Numbered from the stretch's first letter, positions 1 to 5,856 are shown. The stretch: 5,856 nucleotides of DNA from Rhodospirillaceae bacterium (GCA_003524565.1 DQGU01000092.1:1-5856); one strand, 5' to 3'. Numbers and translations are program-made. Notes: a model not told the origin generated them from the letters alone.

Positions 1-1500
1 TTCGTGCAGCTGGCTGATCTCGAAAACGAAGGCATCGCTTTTCTTTTTCTTGCGCGTGACGCGGGCAAGACGGTCGCCGAGCAAATCCTGCTCCGTCAAA
101 ACGCTCAAACCCTTGCACTCAAACCCCTTGCCAAGGCCGAGCACGGCCATGCCGACTTCACGCACGGGTTTATAATGCCCCGTCGCAACGGCCTGCGGCG
201 CGATGTCTTTCAGCCCTGTCATGCCGTGCTGCTGCAAAATCAGCTTCAGGCGCTCTTTGGAGCCTTCGCTATAGGCCGCGATAATCACCTGCCGCTGTGC
301 GCGCAGCAAGGATTCCAGATAGGTTTTAATCTCGTCGTAAAGCCCCGCGCCGTTTTGCGCACGCACGTCGGCGAAATCGCGCCCCTTGCGCCCGCCGGCA
401 TCGCTCTGCCCGGGCGTGGGGGCGAAGGGTACAAGGTCCTGCACCACATGCGCGGCCAGACGTTTATGCCATTCGGCATTGGGCAGATATAATTGTTCGA
501 TGGGCACAGGGCGGTAAACCAGACCCTGATTTTTCGCATCCTTGCCCTTTGCCTTGTCATCGGCCTGCATAATCGACAGGCGCGCCTGATAAAGGTCGTC
601 CACTTGCTGAAGCCTGCCATCACGCGCCTGTTCGGCCTGATAATCGACCATCACGGCGGCATCCGGCATGTAATCGAACAGTGTATCCAGCTGGCCATAG
701 AAAAACGGTAGCCAGTGTTCCATACCCGCATGTTTGCGCCCCGCGCTGGCGGATTCATAAAGCGCGTCTTCTTCGCGCACGGCGCCGAATGTTTCGCGGT
801 AACGCCCGCGGAACAGCTGGATGGCATCGTCGTTCAGCAGCACTTCGGATACGGGGTAAAGGTCGAGCCCCGTGCGGTCTTCGGTCGTGCGCTGGCTGAG
901 CGCGTCGAAGGCGCGGATATGTTCCACATCATCGCCAAAGCAATCCAGCCGCAGCGGCTCCGCCGCGCCGGAGGGGAAAATATCGACCAGTCCGCCGCGC
1001 AGCGCAAACTCCCCCGCCTCGCGCACCGTTTCGGTGCGGTGGTATCCGTTGGCCGCCAGAAAGGAGAGCAACTTTTTCTGGTCCAGCGTCCCGCCCTTGC
1101 GCACCGAAAAACTGGCGCCCGACAGAGTATCGCGCGGCGGCACGCGCTGCATCGCCGCCCCCACGGTTGTCAAAACCACGCAGGGCGTACCCGCGGGCAA
1201 CGACAAAAGCCGTGTCAGCGTTTGCAGCCGCTGCCCCATCACCTCCGACGTCGGCGATACGCGGTCATACGGCAGGCAATCCCATGCGGGAAAACGCAGG
1301 ACTTCTACATCCGGCGCGAAAAAATGCAGGGATTCATAAATTTCTTCAAAACGGTTGTCGTCGGCGGCGATATGCAGCACCACGCCGCGCCGTTTGCGCG
1401 CCTCGGCAGCCAGAAAAACAGAATCGTATCCCTCCGGCACGCCAAACAGGGGGCTCCGTTCAGGAATAGTGTTTCTGGATTTGGGGCTTTCGTTTTGCAT
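1..1500 (-). CDS. mfd: Mfd transcription-repair coupling factor, N-terminal 500 residues (runs off left edge)
   Basis: Mfd is a cytoplasmic ATP-driven translocase that removes RNA polymerase stalled at DNA damage and recruits UvrA for nucleotide excision repair. The minus strand is open from an ATG at 1498-1500 to base 1, exactly 500 codons. Residues about 20-220 form the UvrB-like module that contacts UvrA: PAWDCLPYDRVSP near 71-83, REAGEFALRGGLVDIFP near 160-176, then a FGDDVEHIRAFD stretch near 188-199 and LYPVSEV near 214-220. Residues 466-477 carry the LTEQDLLGDRL stretch and 491-500 end in FVFEISQLHE, which in the family directly precedes the RNA-polymerase-interacting domain. That domain, the helicase core and the C-terminal TRCF domain lie outside the window, since full Mfd is about 1150 residues. 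The start is supported by GAGGG (1505-1509 on the complement), four bases upstream. The nearest upstream gene on this strand is the nuclease gene, 70 bases away. Truncated only by the window edge; identity is very secure. Confidence 0.97.
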   Translation of the reverse strand, partial: MQNESPKSRNTIPERSPLFGVPEGYDSVFLAAEARKRRGVVLHIAADDNRFEEIYESLHFFAPDVEVLRFPAWDCLPYDRVSPTSEVMGQRLQTLTRLLSLPAGTPCVVLTTVGAAMQRVPPRDTLSGASFSVRKGGTLDQKKLLSFLAANGYHRTETVREAGEFALRGGLVDIFPSGAAEPLRLDCFGDDVEHIRAFDALSQRTTEDRTGLDLYPVSEVLLNDDAIQLFRGRYRETFGAVREEDALYESASAGRKHAGMEHWLPFFYGQLDTLFDYMPDAAVMVDYQAEQARDGRLQQVDDLYQARLSIMQADDKAKGKDAKNQGLVYRPVPIEQLYLPNAEWHKRLAAHVVQDLVPFAPTPGQSDAGGRKGRDFADVRAQNGAGLYDEIKTYLESLLRAQRQVIIAAYSEGSKERLKLILQQHGMTGLKDIAPQAVATGHYKPVREVGMAVLGLGKGFECKGLSVLTEQDLLGDRLARVTRKKKKSDAFVFEISQLHE

Positions 1501-1559
1501 GCCGCCCTCTTTTTTTAGAACGTTTTTATTTCGACTGACGACCTAAAAGACGGCAAAAA

Positions 1560-1577
1560 CTATCTTGCAGCTATCTT
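1560..1577. repeat. Short direct repeat CTATCTT-GCAG-CTATCTT
   Basis: Two identical 7-base copies (1560-1566 and 1571-1577) are separated by GCAG. The second copy covers the stop codon of the nuclease gene. It lies at the mfd-side edge of the A+T-rich segment. It could be a chance repeat in low-complexity sequence, a protein-binding site upstream of mfd, or a trace of the insertion. Nothing else in the sequence separates these options. Confidence 0.35.
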
Positions 1578-2158
1578 TTAAAGAACGACACTATATTTCT
1601 ACGAGTAGGCCTCTTCAAATTTCTCCACTCCCATGGAGGGATAGGGTTTGATGCGTGCCATAGTCCAACACCTTTTGATTTGGCCCATCTTTCTAACCTA
1701 TTTAGTGTATCCTGCCTGTCTTTTGGTAGATGATTATAGTACCTGCGCATTACCCAAGCATGGCCTAACATCACCATTTTTTCGTTTACGTTTGTCCACT
1801 CATTCTTAGCCGTATCCCAAACGTAGATTGTTGCTAATGTTCGTCCATACGTTTCTATACCATGTTCTTCGATACGCACTCTCTTTTTCGCTATGAGTTT
1901 CATAAGGCCATATTTTGCGCGGTCTCCCCAATATTGGCCATCTTCAGGACAATCGATAGCATCTAGACGTAGGGTTATCTCATTCCACCAGCCTTTGGAT
2001 ACAAGCACCGTATCCCCATCCCAAATCCAAGAGACCGACACCTCTGGAAGTTCTGTAATTTTTTCTTTAATTGCATCTCTGCTCAGAGCCGGCTTTACAA
2101 AAACCTCTCTATGCGAAGAAATAAATAAAAGTTTTAAAAAATGAATAACTAGGCGCAC
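1571..2158 (-). CDS. Staphylococcal nuclease (thermonuclease)-like protein
   Basis: A 195-residue protein with the SNase fold signature; the family comprises calcium-dependent phosphodiesterases that cut DNA and RNA. Numbering from the GTG start, DGDT (47-50) matches the calcium-binding loop. LRLDAIDCPE (63-72) supplies the catalytic Arg64 and Glu72 and the metal ligand Asp69. YGRTLA (104-109) supplies the second catalytic arginine, Arg106. VNEKMVMLGHAWV (about 124-136), a GLW motif near 165-167 and PPWEWR (174-179) complete the usual bacterial pattern. Thus all active-site residues are present; the Thr41 position of the S. aureus enzyme is Cys here. The N-terminus is hydrophobic (about residues 3-15) but lacks a clear signal-peptidase site, so export is uncertain. 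GTG at 2156-2158 is preferred because GAGGAG sits five bases upstream; TTG at 2159-2161 is the alternative. The gene is about 43% G+C against over 60% for sampled mfd and separates sdhE from mfd, suggesting horizontal acquisition. The target is unknown. Confidence 0.9.
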   Translation of the reverse strand: MRLVIHFLKLLFISSHREVFVKPALSRDAIKEKITELPEVSVSWIWDGDTVLVSKGWWNEITLRLDAIDCPEDGQYWGDRAKYGLMKLIAKKRVRIEEHGIETYGRTLATIYVWDTAKNEWTNVNEKMVMLGHAWVMRRYYNHLPKDRQDTLNRLERWAKSKGVGLWHASNPIPPWEWRNLKRPTRRNIVSFFKR

Positions 2159-2163
2159 CAAAA

Positions 2164-2169
2164 CTCCTC
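2164..2169 (-). promoter_or_regulatory. Ribosome binding site of the nuclease gene
   Basis: The complement reads GAGGAG. It lies five bases before GTG (2156-2158) but only two before TTG (2159-2161), so it favours the GTG start. It is the strongest Shine-Dalgarno match I found in the window. Confidence 0.7.
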
Positions 2170-2197
2170 AACACACTGATTAAGGGCACTAGAGCAA

Positions 2198-2203
2198 ACT
2201 ATA
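2198..2203 (-). promoter_or_regulatory. Possible -10 box upstream of the nuclease gene
   Basis: The complement reads TATAGT, a 5/6 match to the sigma-70 -10 hexamer, about 40 bases before the nuclease start in the 89-base gap after sdhE. The best -35 candidate, TTAACA on the same strand, is 20 bases away, which is longer than usual. It may let the nuclease be transcribed independently of sdhE. This is a weak prediction. Confidence 0.22.
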
Positions 2204-2247
2204 GAAACGCTAGATTACCGGGCTGTTAACGAGGGCATGATGTAGCA

Positions 2248-2523
2248 TTACTGGGGGTAAAAAGCCAATAAAAGCTCGACAATGCGGTTATGCTCCGCCG
2301 GCGGCACAGGCTCCGCCCGGCTGACCCAGTTGTAGATATCGGGGTCGCTGTTGCTGAGAAAGCGGTCGTAAAGCGCAAGCCCGTCGGCATCCATATCCGG
2401 CAGATGCGCATCGGCAAAGCGGCCGAGCAGCAAATCCATCTCCCGCGTGCCGCGGTGCCAGCTGCGAAAACCCAGCTTTTTCCGGATTATGGATATATTG
2501 TCCTTTTCATGCACTTCGGGCAT
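2248..2523 (-). CDS. sdhE: SdhE, FAD assembly factor of succinate dehydrogenase (DUF339/CptB family)
   Basis: A 91-residue protein of the usual size for this small cytoplasmic helical family, which helps attach FAD covalently to the SdhA flavoprotein subunit before complex II is assembled. The diagnostic stretch is FRSWHRGTREMDLLLGRF (about residues 19-36), which contains the conserved RGxxE motif at 24-28 that contacts the flavoprotein. LALYDRFLSNSDPDIYNWV (about 49-67) is the second conserved helix region. I chose ATG at 2521-2523 because AGCAGG sits six bases upstream. A TTG start at 2557-2559 would add 12 residues with no good ribosome binding site and would leave only three bases to the divergent gene. 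No succinate dehydrogenase genes lie nearby, which is normal. In many alphaproteobacteria sdhE sits between recG and mfd, as here, but usually without the interposed nuclease and membrane genes. Confidence 0.94.
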   Translation of the reverse strand: MPEVHEKDNISIIRKKLGFRSWHRGTREMDLLLGRFADAHLPDMDADGLALYDRFLSNSDPDIYNWVSRAEPVPPAEHNRIVELLLAFYPQ

Positions 2524-2526
2524 ACT
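2498..2526 (+). promoter_or_regulatory. Possible promoter of the membrane-protein/recG operon
   Basis: TTGTCC (2498-2503), a 17-base spacer and CATACT (2521-2526) match the -35 and -10 hexamers 4/6 each with ideal spacing. Transcription would start near 2533, giving a leader of about 30 bases before the ATG at 2563. It lies over the 5' end of sdhE, as any promoter must given the tight gap. Found by eye; alphaproteobacterial promoters are poorly predicted by this consensus. Confidence 0.3.
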
Positions 2527-2529
2527 GAG

Positions 2530-2535
2530 CCTGCT
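2530..2535 (-). promoter_or_regulatory. Ribosome binding site of sdhE
   Basis: The complement reads AGCAGG, six bases before the ATG at 2521-2523. This spacing decides the start in favour of the 91-residue SdhE over the longer TTG-initiated form. Confidence 0.55.
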
Positions 2536-2557
2536 TTTCTTTATCAAAGGGATGTCC

Positions 2558-2585
2558 AAGATATGTCCGTTTCAAATTTCATCAA
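2558..2585 (-). promoter_or_regulatory. Possible promoter of sdhE
   Basis: On the complement, TTGATG (2580-2585), a 16-base spacer and TATCTT (2558-2563) match the -35 and -10 hexamers 4/6 each. Transcription would start near 2551, about 28 bases before the sdhE ATG. It overlaps the first codons of the divergent membrane-protein gene. Weak evidence from inspection only. Confidence 0.25.
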
Positions 2586-3156
2586 GCAAAATTTCGCCCT
2601 GTCGCTGGGCATCGCCCTGCCGGTGCTGCTGGTCGGCGGCTTTATGCTGTTGGCCGCCGTGCCAAAAAAACTCGGCCCCCCGCCCGCGCATGCCGTGCTG
2701 TTTTCCGTGCAGAAGTACGAACAAACGTCGCAGCCCTATAACGTCGATTACATCGTCAAGGGCGGCAAGCTTTATGCGCGCCTGACGGAGCGTAAAAACG
2801 ACTACGGCAATTACAAGCAGGAGCTTTTCAAATTTGACGGCAAGACAGAGCAGCTGGAGAAAATCGAGCCCGCATTGCCCGACACGATTGGCGATGACAA
2901 ATCGCGCGAAGTGCTGTTGAAAGAATTCGAAACCGTGACCATCAGCACCGCCAGCAAATCACCCGACGGATACACGCTTGAAAACGGCGGTTACCGCTCC
3001 CGCGGGATTGCGGGGGAGATTTTCGGCGGCGGCGGCGGCCGCGGCCGCTATGACAGCCGCCTGCGCCATGAAAAAGGCTATGCCTACAGAATTCCCGAAT
3101 ACGCAGGCACGCCGTTTTACAACAATCTTGAATTCATCGGCTGGGTAACACCATGA
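2563..3156 (+). CDS. Unrecognised membrane-anchored protein, first gene of the recG operon
   Basis: A 197-residue protein I do not recognise. Residues about 11-33 form one strong hydrophobic segment (FALSLGIALPVLLVGGFMLL) after a short polar N-terminus containing one lysine. Most of the protein is therefore probably periplasmic, with an uncleaved anchor. The rest is polar with alternating hydrophobic residues suggesting beta structure (YIVKGGKLYARL at 63-74, ELFKFDGKTEQLEKI at 87-101, SPDGYTLENGGY at 133-144). A glycine run, GGGGGRGR (155-162), precedes the C-terminal half that ends in FIGWV. Small proteins beside DUF2157 genes are often GDYXXLXY proteins, but that motif is absent here and the gene order is reversed, so I do not assign that family. 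ATG at 2563 is the only start that keeps the anchor without running into sdhE. Its ribosome site is poor: AAAGGG at 2546-2551 is 11 bases away. The stop overlaps the next start by four bases (ATGA), which indicates coupling. Confidence 0.82.
   Translation: MSVSNFIKQNFALSLGIALPVLLVGGFMLLAAVPKKLGPPPAHAVLFSVQKYEQTSQPYNVDYIVKGGKLYARLTERKNDYGNYKQELFKFDGKTEQLEKIEPALPDTIGDDKSREVLLKEFETVTISTASKSPDGYTLENGGYRSRGIAGEIFGGGGGRGRYDSRLRHEKGYAYRIPEYAGTPFYNNLEFIGWVTP
3025..3048 (+). repeat. GGC trinucleotide tract encoding a glycine run
   Basis: Five GGC codons in a row (3025-3039) are followed by CGC GGC CGC (3040-3048). The tract includes the 10-base palindrome GGCCGCGGCC (3037-3046). It encodes a flexible Gly/Arg linker in the membrane-anchored protein. 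The tract is in frame, so gain or loss of units by slippage would alter linker length without breaking the gene. Confidence 0.6.
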
Positions 3157-4109
3157 GCGGGAATATGAGCACGAAACAGGATGCCCTGCAGGAAATCCTC
3201 ACCCTCGCCCGCCTGAACGGGCTGAGCGCGGAAGACATCATCCGCGCTATGGGTGATAAAAAAGAAGCCGCCGTCAAGGAAACCGGCGGCGTTATCGCCC
3301 GTCTGTTTGGCTATATCGGCGGTATTCTGGTTTTTGCAGGCATTTGCATTTTTATCGGCCAGCTGTGGGACGATTTCGGCAGTTATGCGCGGGTTCTGGT
3401 CACGCTGGGCACGGGCTTTGCGGTTTTCCTGTTCGCGCTTGCGGCGATGGACCATGAAAAATACGACCGTGCGGCAACGCCGCTTCTGCTGATTGCTGCC
3501 CTGTTCCAGCCTTCCGGCATTTTCGTGATGCTGGAGGAATTTTCGCGCGGCGGCAAACCCGAACACGGCGTTTTGTTCATGGCGGGCGTGATGCTTTTGC
3601 AGCAAGGTCTGACATTCTGGCAGAAAAAACGCACGACGCTGGCCTTCACCTCCATCGTCTTTGGCGGCATTTTCTTTGCGACGCTGCTGGATATTTGGGA
3701 AGTGGATGACGAGCTTATCGGCCTTTGCCTCGGCACCTCGCTGATGTGCATTTCGTGGGCGCTCAGCCAGTCGCCGCACCGCGCCATTTCCGCCTTCTGG
3801 TATTTCATCGGCTCGGTCATTTTACTGGTCAGCTTTGGCGATGTCGTCGAGGGTACGGCGGCAGAGCCGTTGTTCCTTGGCCTCAGCGCGTTTCTGATAT
3901 TCCTCAGCACCCGCGCGCGCAGCCGTACGCTGTTGCTGGTCGGTACGGTTGCCATGCTTTGCTATATCGGGTATTTCACGGGCAAGCATTTCGGTGACAG
4001 CCTTGGCTGGCCGATTATTCTTATCCTGTGCGGCGTGGCGTTTTTCGGGATTGGCGCGCTTGCGCTGCGTATCAACGCCAAATACATCCGCGAGAAGCCG
4101 GCGGCGTGA
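3153..4109 (+). CDS. DUF2157-like multi-spanning membrane protein
   Basis: A 318-residue inner-membrane protein of unknown function. A polar N-terminal region (residues 1-48) includes a short helical segment (ILTLARLNGLSAEDIIRAMG, about 15-34). It is followed by nine or ten hydrophobic segments at about 51-69, 79-98, 107-127, 136-153, 161-179, 187-205, 211-228, 237-252, 258-275 and 285-306, and a short basic tail. The segment around LFGYIGGILVFAGICIFIGQ (51-70) with the following LWDDFGSYARV resembles the conserved start of DUF2157 proteins: a first membrane helix ending in a Trp-Asp-containing loop. This match is by eye and moderate. ATG at 3153 overlaps the preceding stop (ATGA); a second ATG at 3165, after AGCGGGA, could equally be used and would shorten the protein by four residues. 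The stop overlaps the recG start by four bases. It probably forms a complex with the preceding anchored protein, by inference from coupling. No transport or enzymatic motif is visible. Confidence 0.88.
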   Translation: MSGNMSTKQDALQEILTLARLNGLSAEDIIRAMGDKKEAAVKETGGVIARLFGYIGGILVFAGICIFIGQLWDDFGSYARVLVTLGTGFAVFLFALAAMDHEKYDRAATPLLLIAALFQPSGIFVMLEEFSRGGKPEHGVLFMAGVMLLQQGLTFWQKKRTTLAFTSIVFGGIFFATLLDIWEVDDELIGLCLGTSLMCISWALSQSPHRAISAFWYFIGSVILLVSFGDVVEGTAAEPLFLGLSAFLIFLSTRARSRTLLLVGTVAMLCYIGYFTGKHFGDSLGWPIILILCGVAFFGIGALALRINAKYIREKPAA

Positions 4110-5856
4110 GCGCAAGGCCGCATATCCTCGACAATCTTTTTCTGTCGGTGAAATCCATCACCGGCGTCGGGCCGCGGCTGAGCAAACTGCTGGAAAAACT
4201 CGTCGGCCCCTGCGTGGTGCATCTGCTGTGGCATCTGCCCGTGGATGTTATCGACCGCCGTTATAGCCCGCCCCTGCGCGAGGCCAAAGGCGGCACGGTC
4301 GCCACGGTGCAAGTGACGGTGCTGGAGCATATAGAGCCCAAGCGCCGCGGCCTGCCCTACCGCATCAAATGCGGCGATGGCACGGGCGTGCTTGACCTGA
4401 CATTTTTCAATGCGCGGGGCGATTATTTGCAAAACCAGCTGCCCGTGGGCACGCAGCGCGTTATCAGCGGCAAGCTGGAATTTTACAACGGCTACCTGCA
4501 AATGCCGCATCCGGATTTTATCGTCGCCCCCATTGACCGCGGGCAGATACCGGATATCGAACCGATTTACCCCATGACGGCGGGCATCACGCACAAGCTG
4601 ATTTATAAATTCATCCGCGGCGCCCTGCTGCGCGCGCCGGAGCTGGAAGAATGGCTGGACAGCGCCCACCAGAAGCGCGAAAACTGGCCATCGTGGCATG
4701 ACGCCGTCACCGATGTGCATACACCGCAGGATGAAACGGGTCTTTCGCCCCTGCACCCCGCGCGCATGCGCCTTGCCTATGACGAAATGCTGGCGAACCA
4801 GCTGACGCTCTCCCTTTTGCGCCTGCGTCAGAAAAAACAAAAAGGCCGCGTGATTGCGGGCGATGATGCGCTGTTTGCCCGCGCACTTGAAAGCCTGCCC
4901 TTCAAGCTCACAAACGCGCAGACCGCCGCCGTTGCCGATATCCGCAAGGATTTGCAAAGCGGTGACCGCATGCACCGCCTTTTGCAAGGCGACGTGGGCA
5001 GCGGTAAAACCGCCGTGGGGTTTCTAAGCATGGTGCATGCCGCGGGCAGCGGTTGCCAGTCCGCGCTGATGGCGCCGACGGAAATTCTGGCGCGCCAGCA
5101 TGAACATAAACTCAAACCGCTGGCGGAGAAAATCGGCCTCAACGTCGTCACGCTTACCGGCCGCGACAAGGGCAAGGCGCGCGAACGCATCCTCAACCGC
5201 GCCGCCTCGGGCGAGTTGCCCATCCTGATCGGCACCCACGCGCTGTTTCAAGAAGACGTGGCGTTTCGCGATCTCGCCTTGGCGGTGATCGACGAGCAGC
5301 ACCGATTCGGCGTGCATCAGCGCCTGCAACTGTCGGCCAAGGGCCGGGCGACCGACGTGCTGGTGATGACCGCCACGCCGATTCCCCGCACGCTCACCTT
5401 GACGGCCTATGGCGATATGGACGTGTCGCGGCTGCATGAAAAGCCGCCGGGGCGTAGTCCCATCGACACCCGCACCGTGGCGCTCGACCGGCTGGACGAC
5501 GTCGCCGACGCGGTGGCGCGCAAAGTGGCGGAAGGGGCGCGGGTTTACTGGGTTTGCCCGCTGGTGGAGGAATCCGACGAAATCGACCTCGCCGCCGCCA
5601 CCGAGCGCCACGCCTTTTTGCGCGGCCGGCTGGCTTGGCGGCTGGGGGAAGACGCCGCCGACAAGGTCGGGTTGGCGCATGGACGGATGCGCGGGCCGGA
5701 CAAAGACGCGACCATGGCGGCGTTCGCCGACGGGCGGCTGTCGGTGCTGGTGGCGACGACGGTGATCGAAGTCGGGGTCAACGTGCCGGAAGCCACCTTG
5801 ATGGTGATTGAGCACGCCGAACGCTTCGGATTGGCGCAATTGCACCAGTTGCGCGG
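4106..5856 (+). CDS. recG: ATP-dependent DNA helicase RecG, first 583 codons (runs off right edge)
   Basis: RecG is a superfamily 2 double-stranded DNA translocase that regresses stalled replication forks and branch-migrates Holliday junctions and R-loops. Residues about 1-150 are the wedge domain: ITGVGPRLSKLLEKL (18-32), LLWHLPVDVIDRRY (40-53), and an OB-fold with FFNARGDYL near 100-108. The helicase core follows: Walker A GDVGSGKT (295-302), motif Ia APTEILARQH (323-332), GTHAL (376-380), Walker B DEQH (396-399), TATPIPRT motif III (422-429), motif V TTVIEVGVNVP (551-561). Motif VI begins at ERFGLAQLHQLR, where the window ends. About 110 C-terminal residues of the usual 690-700 are missing. 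The start is GTG at 4106, inside the preceding gene's stop (GTGA), with GAGAAG eight bases upstream; the N-terminus VSARPHILDNLF aligns with the family. The frame is intact, but G+C rises from about 60% to about 70% beyond roughly 5180-5220, with many more CGG and GGG codons. Confidence 0.97.
   Translation, partial: MSARPHILDNLFLSVKSITGVGPRLSKLLEKLVGPCVVHLLWHLPVDVIDRRYSPPLREAKGGTVATVQVTVLEHIEPKRRGLPYRIKCGDGTGVLDLTFFNARGDYLQNQLPVGTQRVISGKLEFYNGYLQMPHPDFIVAPIDRGQIPDIEPIYPMTAGITHKLIYKFIRGALLRAPELEEWLDSAHQKRENWPSWHDAVTDVHTPQDETGLSPLHPARMRLAYDEMLANQLTLSLLRLRQKKQKGRVIAGDDALFARALESLPFKLTNAQTAAVADIRKDLQSGDRMHRLLQGDVGSGKTAVGFLSMVHAAGSGCQSALMAPTEILARQHEHKLKPLAEKIGLNVVTLTGRDKGKARERILNRAASGELPILIGTHALFQEDVAFRDLALAVIDEQHRFGVHQRLQLSAKGRATDVLVMTATPIPRTLTLTAYGDMDVSRLHEKPPGRSPIDTRTVALDRLDDVADAVARKVAEGARVYWVCPLVEESDEIDLAAATERHAFLRGRLAWRLGEDAADKVGLAHGRMRGPDKDATMAAFADGRLSVLVATTVIEVGVNVPEATLMVIEHAERFGLAQLHQLR

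Noticed and set aside
715..1518. Long plus-strand open frame of 267 codons
   Set aside because: It is antisense to mfd, has a low-complexity composition rich in Arg, His, Gln and Ala, and shows no domain. It is an artefact of G+C-rich coding on the other strand.
1501..1570. Terminator or promoter in the mfd-nuclease gap
   Set aside because: There are T- and A-rich runs but no stem of useful length before them, and no pair of -35/-10 boxes with acceptable spacing. Only the ribosome site of mfd and the heptamer repeat can be supported.
2219..2235. CtrA-like site (TTAA-N7-GTAA on the complement)
   Set aside because: Only one half-site is perfect, and such matches are frequent in A+T-rich DNA. 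Its position in the foreign segment after sdhE gives no support.
2290..2562. N-terminal extension of the membrane-anchored protein upstream of 2563
   Set aside because: The frame is open back to 2290, but it lies antisense to sdhE, and the extension has no protein-like features. The ATG at 2563 directly precedes the membrane anchor.
2563..4109. Membrane pair as an anti-phage defence or toxin system
   Set aside because: No nuclease, NTPase, protease or pore-forming toxin motif is visible in either protein, and the genes match the host composition. Neighbouring RecG and Mfd are housekeeping enzymes, so there is no support for a defence island.
3962..4987. Minus-strand open frame of 341 codons
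   Set aside because: It lies opposite recG and the end of the DUF2157 gene, both clear genes. The translation has no recognisable motif and shows the composition typical of shadow frames.
5024..5845. Minus-strand open frame of 273 codons
   Set aside because: It lies opposite the recG helicase core with its conserved motifs. The Arg/His/Gly-rich translation reflects the high G+C of that stretch.

Overview
The window reads as ordinary chromosome of an alphaproteobacterium. The Mfd, SdhE and RecG proteins all have an alphaproteobacterial flavour, and the mfd / sdhE / recG neighbourhood is, from my general knowledge, a recurring arrangement in that class. The exact genus cannot be named. Most of the window is about 60% G+C by hand count of sampled stretches. 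Two segments depart from this: an A+T-rich nuclease gene (about 43%) and the 3' part of recG (about 70%).

Layout. On the minus strand, reading right to left, are sdhE (2523-2248), a staphylococcal-nuclease-like gene (2158-1571) and mfd (from 1500, running off the left edge after 500 codons). On the plus strand are an unrecognised membrane-anchored protein (2563-3156), a multi-spanning DUF2157-like membrane protein (3153-4109) and recG (from 4106, running off the right edge inside helicase motif VI). The two groups diverge from a gap of only 39 bases. The three plus-strand genes are joined by two 4-base start/stop overlaps, so they look like one translationally coupled operon. No stretch over 300 bases lacks a gene. 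The larger gaps (1501-1570 and 2159-2247) hold ribosome binding sites, a short direct repeat and at most weak promoter-like boxes. I see no tRNA, rRNA, CRISPR array, transposase or strong terminator.

Function. Mfd couples stalled transcription to excision repair, and RecG remodels stalled replication forks and recombination intermediates, so the window is flanked by two genome-maintenance helicases. SdhE is the FAD-attachment factor for succinate dehydrogenase. The nuclease gene looks like a foreign insertion into the sdhE-mfd unit. The membrane pair is coupled to recG for no obvious reason.

I do not see a clear new biological system. The points most worth following are the recG-coupled membrane pair, the inserted nuclease, and the abrupt composition change inside recG, which may be a recombination junction or an assembly chimera.
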